Made by a program: the position numbers and the translations under genes. 6,926 nucleotides of DNA from Akkermansiaceae bacterium (GTDB taxonomy: Bacteria > Verrucomicrobiota > Verrucomicrobiia > Verrucomicrobiales > Akkermansiaceae): the NCBI GenBank assembly GCA_029288115.1, contig JARFPV010000055.1, positions 1 through 6,926 on the forward strand, read 5' to 3'. Positions within the stretch are counted from its first letter, which is position 1, and the number at the start of each line of letters is the position of its first letter. The notes under the pieces were generated by a model. The model worked only from the letters and a program-made list of their open reading frames with translations. It searched no databases and was not told where the DNA came from. Below, in pieces: positions 1-4,484 of the stretch.

Positions 1-12
1 TATAAGAGACAG
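1..12. other. Probable Nextera/Tn5 adapter remnant at contig edge
   Basis: The first 12 bases, TATAAGAGACAG, equal the inner 12 bases of the 19-bp Tn5 mosaic end used in Nextera libraries (AGATGTGTATAAGAGACAG). They sit exactly at the contig end and in the orientation expected when a read runs from adapter into insert. The hipA reading frame agrees with its family up to base 13 (…LFGLFAD) and then departs from the usual FADSLPDGWG motif exactly at the junction, which supports an artefact rather than genomic sequence. Confidence 0.85.
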
Positions 13-225
13 ATCCGCAAAGAGCCCGAACAAGGGGCCAAACGCAGGTGTTGGAGTAGTGACCGAACCGCGTGTCTCATTCGGCAGATAAATGGGTGAA
101 AGCTCAACGCCCCTCGCAAGCCAGTCGGAATCATATTCAAAGAATATGCGACCATCCACAGCTTCCGCGAGGTAACCGATCGTTAGTTTTTGCTCTTCAC
201 CGAGGTAGAGGACTTCTATTTTCAT
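1..225 (-). CDS. hipA: HipA-family serine/threonine kinase toxin, N-terminal part (cut by window edge)
   Basis: HipA toxins are protein kinases. The E. coli type phosphorylates glutamyl-tRNA synthetase, which stalls translation and promotes persistence, and the partner HipB neutralises it. Only the first 75 codons are visible, and the last four (bases 1-12) are probably adapter, so the genuine part is 13-225. The translation begins MKIEVLYLGEE and shows the N-terminal HipA subdomain: GYLAE near residue 17, the FEYDSDWL stretch near 29-36, ELSPIYLP near 42-49 and FGPLFGLFAD near 62-71. These match the family pattern L-S-P-x-x-L-P and F-x-x-L-F-G-x-F-A-D. The kinase catalytic residues lie off the window, so activity and the exact HipA subtype cannot be judged. 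The start ATG (225-223) overlaps the hipB stop as ATGA, indicating translational coupling. No Shine-Dalgarno sequence precedes it. Confidence 0.88.
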   Translation of the reverse strand, partial: MKIEVLYLGEEQKLTIGYLAEAVDGRIFFEYDSDWLARGVELSPIYLPNETRGSVTTPTPAFGPLFGLFADLSLI

Positions 226-554
226 GGATTCAATAATGAGGTTTTCTTGCGATGGGGCGCGCGCATTCGTGAACTGCGCTCAACAGCTTCGATAGAGTCA
301 AATGCGCGATGTCCAGCAAACAGATCGCGAAGATCGCCATCCAGATCGAGCACCACGGCGACCTTCGCCAAGCGCTGGAGCGATCCTTTGCCCTCGTGTT
401 CCATGAGCTTGAGTGTGGACAAACTGACGCCGGCACGCTCGGCGAGTTCCTGCTGCGTCAACCCTTTCGCCAAGCGTTGGCGGCGCAAACGACTCCCGAT
501 CTTGTGAATCAGTGTGTCGGGATTTCGCAGTCTAAGAGTTTTTATTTTATCCAT
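222..554 (-). CDS. hipB: HipB-family antitoxin, XRE-type helix-turn-helix repressor
   Basis: This is the DNA-binding antitoxin of a type II hipBA module. It is expected to bind and inhibit HipA and to repress its own promoter. The 110-residue protein has an HTH_3/XRE domain at about residues 16-79. The two DNA-binding helices are visible in TQQELAERAGVS (33-44) followed by LSTLKLMEHEG (45-55), and a third helix region runs through SLQRLAKVAVVLDL to DLF. The C-terminal tail (80-110) has a short acidic helix (SIEAVE) and then a basic segment (RMRAPHRKK), as is common in HipB-like proteins of HipA modules. The stop TGA (224-222) overlaps the hipA start. The chosen ATG at 554-552 gives the full HTH with a short leader. 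It overlaps a GCATGCATG sequence and has no clear ribosome-binding site. The gene is divergent from engB, and a candidate operator lies just upstream at 571-600. Confidence 0.9.
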   Translation of the reverse strand: MDKIKTLRLRNPDTLIHKIGSRLRRQRLAKGLTQQELAERAGVSLSTLKLMEHEGKGSLQRLAKVAVVLDLDGDLRDLFAGHRAFDSIEAVERSSRMRAPHRKKTSLLNP

Positions 555-570
555 GCATGCCCAATTTGGC

Positions 571-600
571 CCTTAATAGGCAAAATAGCAACTCTTAAGG
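571..600. promoter_or_regulatory. Inverted repeat in the hipB/engB divergent gap, candidate HipB operator
   Basis: The arms are CCTTAATAG (571-579) and CTCTTAAGG (592-600). They are complementary at 8 of 9 positions, with the outer six bases perfect (CCTTAA/TTAAGG), around a 12-base AT-rich centre. The centre-to-centre distance is about 21 bp, two helical turns, which fits two dimer half-sites on one face. The repeat begins 16 bp upstream of the hipB start and ends 49 bp before the engB start. HipB proteins bind palindromic sites upstream of their own genes, so this is the natural candidate. No good -35/-10 pair could be fixed on either strand. Binding is inferred, not shown. Confidence 0.45.
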
Positions 601-649
601 TGGATATTTTTTCATTGCAAAGCACCCAGCTGTCAGCGCATCACAGGCC

Positions 650-1246
650 ATGCAAATTCAATCGGCCATCTTCGAAACCAGCTCCCCCAACCTTGATGGC
701 TGCCCTGAATCAGCACTTTCCGAGTTTGCGTTTATCGGCAGATCAAACGTTGGTAAATCATCGCTGATCAATATGCTCACCGGAAAAAAGGATCTCGCTG
801 TAGTATCCAGCAAACCGGGACGCACACGCCTCATCAATTTTTTTACGATCAACCGAAAGTGGTCATTGGTCGATTTGCCCGGCTACGGTTATGCCAAGGC
901 GTCCGGACAGGAGCGCAGCAAGTGGCACGAGTTCGTATCTGATTATCTGGTGAACCGCGACAACCTGAGCTGCGTGTTTGTGCTGATTGATTCTCGGCTT
1001 GAACCACAGCGAATCGACTTGGAGTTCACTCAATGGCTCGTCGAGTGCAGCGTTCCGTTTGTGCTCATATTCACCAAGGCAGACAAAACCAAACCTGCTG
1101 CAATGAAAAACAACACGGAGGCATTTCTCAGCGCCATGGGAGAGTTTTGCGATGGCCTACCCAGGCACTTTTCCTGCTCTGCAAAAACCGGCCTTGGGCG
1201 CAAGGAAGTGCTTAATTTTATTGGTAAGGCAGTGGCATTACGATAA
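650..1246 (+). CDS. engB: Ribosome biogenesis GTPase EngB (YihA/YsxC)
   Basis: EngB is a small cytoplasmic GTPase needed for assembly of the large ribosomal subunit in most bacteria. The 198-residue length is typical. All five G motifs are present in order: G1 P-loop GRSNVGKS (30-37), G2 with the conserved PGRT and following RLINFF (56-65), G3 DLPGYGYA (75-82), G4 TKAD (142-145) and G5 SAKTG (177-181). The GYGYA extension after DLPG and the SNVGKSSLIN form of the P loop are diagnostic of EngB rather than Era or Der. The ATG at 650 gives the short N-terminal segment usual for the family before FAFIGRSN, but only a weak AGG precedes it. The gene is divergent from hipB, and its stop TAA abuts an ATG leading towards the sulfatase 32 bp downstream, so the two may be co-transcribed. 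Confidence 0.96.
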   Translation: MQIQSAIFETSSPNLDGCPESALSEFAFIGRSNVGKSSLINMLTGKKDLAVVSSKPGRTRLINFFTINRKWSLVDLPGYGYAKASGQERSKWHEFVSDYLVNRDNLSCVFVLIDSRLEPQRIDLEFTQWLVECSVPFVLIFTKADKTKPAAMKNNTEAFLSAMGEFCDGLPRHFSCSAKTGLGRKEVLNFIGKAVALR

Positions 1247-1282
1247 ATGGGCAAATCACACGACGTAAAAACAAACCTATGA
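1247..1282 (+). other. 11-codon mini-ORF bridging engB and the sulfatase gene
   Basis: An ATG starts immediately after the engB stop (TAAATG) and reads MGKSHDVKTNL. It ends in a TGA that overlaps the sulfatase start as ATGA (1279-1282). It fills the whole gap between the two genes. It could hand terminating ribosomes from engB to the sulfatase, or it could be chance. There is no ribosome-binding site of its own and no recognisable peptide family. Confidence 0.25.
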
Positions 1283-2784
1283 ATAAAATCATCTCCACAC
1301 TCGGCATTCTTTGCCTCTCCCTCACCACTGCGGCATATGCGGCAAAAAAACCGAACATCCTGGTTTTCCTGGTTGATGACATGGGCCTCATGGACACCTC
1401 CGTGCCATTCCTAACAAATGATAAAGGAGAACCCAAGGCATACCCGCTCAACAAGCTCTACAAGACACCCAACATGGAGAAACTTGCGAGTATTGGCACA
1501 CGCTTTGAGACATTCTATGCCAACAGCGTTTGCTCACCAACCCGCATATCGATCATGACCGGTCAGAGTTCGGCACGCCATCACACCACCCAGTGGATTC
1601 GGTCGGAAAACAATAATCGAGGGCCTCAGGGGCCGCCGGACTGGCAGTGGGAAGGCATCACAAAAAAGCACCAGACCCTACCCGGACTACTCAAGAAAGA
1701 CGGCTACCGCACCATCTACGTTGGCAAAGCCCATTTCGGTCCCTTCAAGACCTACGGAGAGCTCCCCAATAACTTTGGCTTCGACGTCAACATCGGCGGC
1801 TGTTCCTACGGCCAACCCGGAAGCTATTACGGCAAGGACGGCTTCGGTTGGATCAAAGGCAACAAAAGGCGTGCCGTGCCTAACCTCAAGAAGTACCACG
1901 GCAAGGACATCTACCTGACTGGCGCCCTGACTCTCGAGATGAGTGCAGCTATCAAGGATGCGGTTGATGATGACAAACCATTTTTTGCCTACATGGCTTA
2001 TTACGCAGTGCATGCTCCCTTCATGCCTAACACGAAGTATTCGCCAAATTACACTGATGCAGAGGTTTCCCAAAAAGCCCAGGCATATGCCACAATGATT
2101 CAAAGCATGGACACCTCCGTGGGCGAGATCATGAAACATCTCGAAACGTTGGGAGTAGCCGACAACACCCTTGTTCTCTTTCTTGGAGACAATGGTGGCG
2201 ATGCACCGCTCGGCGGCGTGCATACAGTCGCAAGCTCGGCACCTCTCCGTGGGAAAAAAGGCACACACTACGAGGGCGGCATGCGAGTGCCCTTCATCGC
2301 CGCATGGGCAAAGGCGGATGCCTCAAATCCGGCACAAAAGAAACTCCAGATCAAAGCCAACGCGATCACCACGCAAATGGGCACCATCCATGATATATTC
2401 CCCACTCTGCTCGAGACAGCTGGTGTTGGCTACCAAGGAAAAATCGACGGAGAAAATTTGGCACCTGCGCTCAGTGGTGGAAAATTCCAGGGCAAGCGAG
2501 ATTTTCTGATGCACTTCCCACACAGCCACCGCAGTAGCTACTACACGGTCTACCGCACGGGAGATTGGAAAATCATTTACCATTACACGAAACCAAAGGA
2601 AGAACGTTACGAGTTATTCGATCTGGCAACTGACCCAACCGAAGCCAAGAACCTCGCGCAGAGTAATCCCGAGGAATTGAAGCGCATGGTCAAGGCCATG
2701 ACCGCCGCACTCGAAGATGCGGGGGCACAATATCCGGTTGATAAAAAAGATCCGGATACCGAGCTCAAGCCGATATTGCCGTGA
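1279..2784 (+). CDS. Secreted S1-family (arylsulfatase-type) sulfatase
   Basis: S1 sulfatases hydrolyse sulfate esters of polysaccharides or small molecules using a formylglycine made from an active-site cysteine. The 501-residue protein begins with a signal peptide (MNKI, hydrophobic core at about 8-18, probable cleavage after AYA-21), so it acts in the periplasm or outside. Visible family motifs are the metal-binding DD (33-34) in PNILVFLVDDMG, the modification motif CSPTR (85-89) with C85 as the formylglycine precursor, GKAHFG (149-154, usual GKWHLG) with K150 and H152, H245 in VHAPF, the metal ligands D304-N305 in GDNGGD, and LRGKKGTHYEGG (323-334), where K327 aligns with the usual lysine. 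The C-terminal subdomain has the usual GDWKIIYHY and YELFDLATDPTEAKNLA stretch. All catalytic positions are intact. No maturase, transporter or glycoside hydrolase lies nearby, so the substrate cannot be inferred. The gene is 32 bp after engB and convergent with purC. Confidence 0.95.
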   Translation: MNKIISTLGILCLSLTTAAYAAKKPNILVFLVDDMGLMDTSVPFLTNDKGEPKAYPLNKLYKTPNMEKLASIGTRFETFYANSVCSPTRISIMTGQSSARHHTTQWIRSENNNRGPQGPPDWQWEGITKKHQTLPGLLKKDGYRTIYVGKAHFGPFKTYGELPNNFGFDVNIGGCSYGQPGSYYGKDGFGWIKGNKRRAVPNLKKYHGKDIYLTGALTLEMSAAIKDAVDDDKPFFAYMAYYAVHAPFMPNTKYSPNYTDAEVSQKAQAYATMIQSMDTSVGEIMKHLETLGVADNTLVLFLGDNGGDAPLGGVHTVASSAPLRGKKGTHYEGGMRVPFIAAWAKADASNPAQKKLQIKANAITTQMGTIHDIFPTLLETAGVGYQGKIDGENLAPALSGGKFQGKRDFLMHFPHSHRSSYYTVYRTGDWKIIYHYTKPKEERYELFDLATDPTEAKNLAQSNPEELKRMVKAMTAALEDAGAQYPVDKKDPDTELKPILP

Positions 2785-2813
2785 TACGCAGCCAGACAGG
2801 CTTTCAGCTTGCC

Positions 2814-3917
2814 TTACTTGACGATCCCAAAGGTAGAGAGTGCATCAAGGATTTCCCCGCGTGCGTCACCCACCTCAGGAACGGGCTTACCAATCAACTC
2901 CTCCGCCTTGCTCTTGTAGAGGTCACTTGTCGCCATCATAGCTTCGACAGGAACCTTGAATGATTCCCCCAGTTCCCAGCGTTCATCCATGCGTTCTTTA
3001 TTGAGAAGAACGTCCGCCTCGGGAACAGAATCACAGAGGACTTTACGGAACATCTCCTTGGAGTTCTCCACGATATCTCCATCGGCGTATGCGGCAGCAT
3101 CCCAGTAGCGCGATGAATCGAGCGTACCCACCTCATCGATGTAGATCATCGAGTATCCGTCACCCGATGGATTAGGAACGTAGCCAAACTCAAACTTGGT
3201 ATCTACCAGCAACTGATTTGCCTTGGTCGCTTGATCAGAAATAATTTTGAACCCTTCAGAGAGTAATTTTTCATACTGGTCTACATCCTCAGGAGAGTTG
3301 AAGGCAAATGCCTCATAGTTGTCGAGGATTTGCTGACGGGTCACATTGACATCATCCTTCTCAGGCACCCCTGGAATCCCAGTCAGAATCCCCTTGGTTG
3401 ACGGTGTGATCAGTAGTTCGTCAAGCTTGCCTCCATTGGTCAGGTCGTCAGGAAGCGGAATACCACAAATTTCACGTTCGCCGCGCTCGTATCCACGCCA
3501 CATGCTTCCTGTGATATACTGGCGAGCAATTGCCTCTACCATCACGGGGGCTGCTTTTTGAACGATCCATACCAAGGGGTGAGGTGCTTCCAGAATATGG
3601 CTTCCCGCCAATCCAGCTTTTTCAAATTCCTCAAACCAATGTAGCGCCGTGGCGTTCAGAGATGCTCCTTTCCCGGGAACCCCTTGCAACCCCTCCTCAC
3701 CCTGCCAGATGATTTCATATGCAGAAATCCGGTCACTAATCACCATCACCGCCAACTCGGTATCAGGGCTAACATCGTAGCCTCGCTCATCGATAATTCT
3801 GGCGCTATCTGCTGCCGTCAACCAGTAAACTGATCTTACCTTGCCACTGTGTACACTTCCCTCATGCTTAATTGGCAAGTCATCTGTCTTTGCGATGGCG
3901 AGATTTTCTAGACTCAT
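2814..3917 (-). CDS. purC: Phosphoribosylaminoimidazole-succinocarboxamide synthase (SAICAR synthetase), long 367-residue type
   Basis: PurC joins CAIR with aspartate using ATP to give SAICAR in de novo purine synthesis; it acts in the cytoplasm. Recognisable motifs are HSGKVRSVYW (23-32, nucleotide-binding loop), SDRISAYE (61-68, the usual SDRISAFD), the RQYITGSMWRGY signature (132-143) followed by CGIPLP, ITPSTKG (170-176), LVDTKFEFG (237-245, second family signature) and DEVGTLDSSRYW (261-272). At 367 residues it is much longer than the E. coli-type enzyme of about 237. By memory it resembles the long form found in Vibrio and relatives, including the KVRSVYWLT N-terminus. The start ATG at 3917-3915 is preceded by an A-rich stretch (GAAAATAAAAAATC) and no Shine-Dalgarno. 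No other pur genes are adjacent. It is divergent from khpA and convergent with the sulfatase, with a 29 bp gap. Confidence 0.96.
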   Translation of the reverse strand: MSLENLAIAKTDDLPIKHEGSVHSGKVRSVYWLTAADSARIIDERGYDVSPDTELAVMVISDRISAYEIIWQGEEGLQGVPGKGASLNATALHWFEEFEKAGLAGSHILEAPHPLVWIVQKAAPVMVEAIARQYITGSMWRGYERGEREICGIPLPDDLTNGGKLDELLITPSTKGILTGIPGVPEKDDVNVTRQQILDNYEAFAFNSPEDVDQYEKLLSEGFKIISDQATKANQLLVDTKFEFGYVPNPSGDGYSMIYIDEVGTLDSSRYWDAAAYADGDIVENSKEMFRKVLCDSVPEADVLLNKERMDERWELGESFKVPVEAMMATSDLYKSKAEELIGKPVPEVGDARGEILDALSTFGIVK

Positions 3918-3968
3918 GATTTTTTATTTTCAGTTGCTGCTGTGTTGCAATGGAAAGACGAGGGAACT

Positions 3969-3982
3969 ACCTAGGTGATCAC
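3969..3982. promoter_or_regulatory. Two overlapping 8-bp palindromes in the purC/khpA divergent gap
   Basis: ACCTAGGT (3969-3976) and GTGATCAC (3975-3982) are both perfect palindromes and share the central GT. They lie about 52 bp upstream of purC and 92 bp upstream of khpA, a sensible place for a regulator. They do not resemble the E. coli PurR box. The remaining 156-bp gap (3918-4073) shows no strong -35/-10 pair on either strand and no RNA structure that I recognise. Confidence 0.2.
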
Positions 3983-4073
3983 GTAAATCCGGTCAATCCT
4001 AACTCGCCTTCAACACGAAAAAGAATACGTTCGCTTGAGTTTTCTCGACATTTGATGATTCAGATTCCACATT

Positions 4074-4406
4074 ATGGTCATGCGAGAGACCACCGAGCAA
4101 ATCAAGGAATTCCTCCAGTTTATCGCGTTACAGTTCGTTAAACACCCGGAACAGGCACAACTCCGCGTCGCTGAAACCGACGAAAACCACATCAGTTTCC
4201 GCCTCGTCGTAGCGCAGTCAGACGTTGCCATGCTGATTGGTCGCAACGGCTTTACGGCAAGCGCCATCCGTAACGTACTGAAGGCGGCAGCCATTCGTGA
4301 CGGCATCCATGCCAGCCTCCAAATCCACTCGCATGAGGAAGAGCAGCAGCGCATCACTTCCATCGAAGCCGGAGAGATCATCGACGATGGTCACGACTCA
4401 CATTAG
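4074..4406 (+). CDS. khpA: KhpA-like KH-domain RNA-binding protein
   Basis: KhpA proteins are small cytoplasmic RNA-binding proteins with a single KH domain. In Gram-positive bacteria they pair with KhpB and influence cell-envelope gene expression. The 110-residue product has the typical opening helix (EQIKEFLQFIALQFVKHPEQ, 8-27), a beta strand (ISFRLVVA), the RNA-binding loop IGRNG (55-59, GxxG pattern) and the following helix FTASAIRNVLKAAA (60-73). The last 30 or so residues (QIHSHEEEQQRITSIEAGEIIDDGHDSH) form an acidic, His-rich tail longer than in the compact family members of about 76-80 residues. A second ATG at 4080 is an equally possible start (108 residues), and neither has a ribosome-binding site. 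The gene is not beside rpsP or rimM as in many genomes. It is followed in the same frame by an AsmA-like gene after a single TAG. Confidence 0.85.
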   Translation: MVMRETTEQIKEFLQFIALQFVKHPEQAQLRVAETDENHISFRLVVAQSDVAMLIGRNGFTASAIRNVLKAAAIRDGIHASLQIHSHEEEQQRITSIEAGEIIDDGHDSH

Positions 4407-4426
4407 CACCGCCGCATCGATCAAGC

Positions 4427-4454
4427 TGGCCAAAGCAAGCCTCGCCTTGCGCCA
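4427..4454 (+). terminator. Bulged hairpin between khpA and the AsmA-like gene, possible weak attenuator
   Basis: TGGC (4427-4430) pairs with GCCA (4451-4454), and GCAAG (4435-4439) pairs with CTTGC (4446-4450). A CAAA bulge lies on the left side, and a six-base loop closes the stem. A T-rich stretch GTTTTCGTTT (4461-4470) follows, but seven bases after the stem and interrupted, so it is not a standard intrinsic terminator. It could partly reduce transcription into the downstream gene. The rest of the 78-bp gap shows no promoter that I trust. Confidence 0.2.
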
Positions 4455-4484
4455 CAGTGGGTTTTCGTTTACGATAGCGGCATC

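Noticed and set aside
615..620. TTGCAA as a -35 box for hipB
   Set aside because: At 17-bp spacing the -10 would be TAAGAG, a three-of-six match. TTGCAA is also its own reverse complement and thus gives no direction, so no promoter was called.
309..767. Plus-strand open frame of 152 codons opposite hipB and into engB
   Set aside because: It is antisense to the well-supported hipB and overlaps the start of engB in another frame. Its translation has no recognisable domain and is low in ordered composition.
1687..2268. Minus-strand open frame of 193 codons inside the sulfatase gene
   Set aside because: It is fully antisense to catalytic parts of the sulfatase, and the product has no family features. 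It is a codon-usage shadow.
2790..2816. Possible intrinsic terminator between the sulfatase and purC
   Set aside because: The stems are only 4 bp and neither strand has a T tract after them.
3950..4141. Plus-strand 63-codon frame upstream of and overlapping khpA
   Set aside because: It overlaps khpA by 68 bases in another frame, has no start signal and no recognisable product. The stretch is better read as the divergent promoter region.
4010..4381. Minus-strand open frame of 123 codons opposite khpA
   Set aside because: The translation is rich in Met, Ser and Cys without a domain, and it covers the conserved KH coding region on the other strand.
4404..4406. TAG as a pyrrolysine codon or as a sequencing error splitting one gene
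   Set aside because: khpA ends at a sensible point for its family, and the next ORF begins with a standard basic-plus-hydrophobic membrane anchor. Two separate genes explain the data better, although readthrough is kept as a low-level finding.
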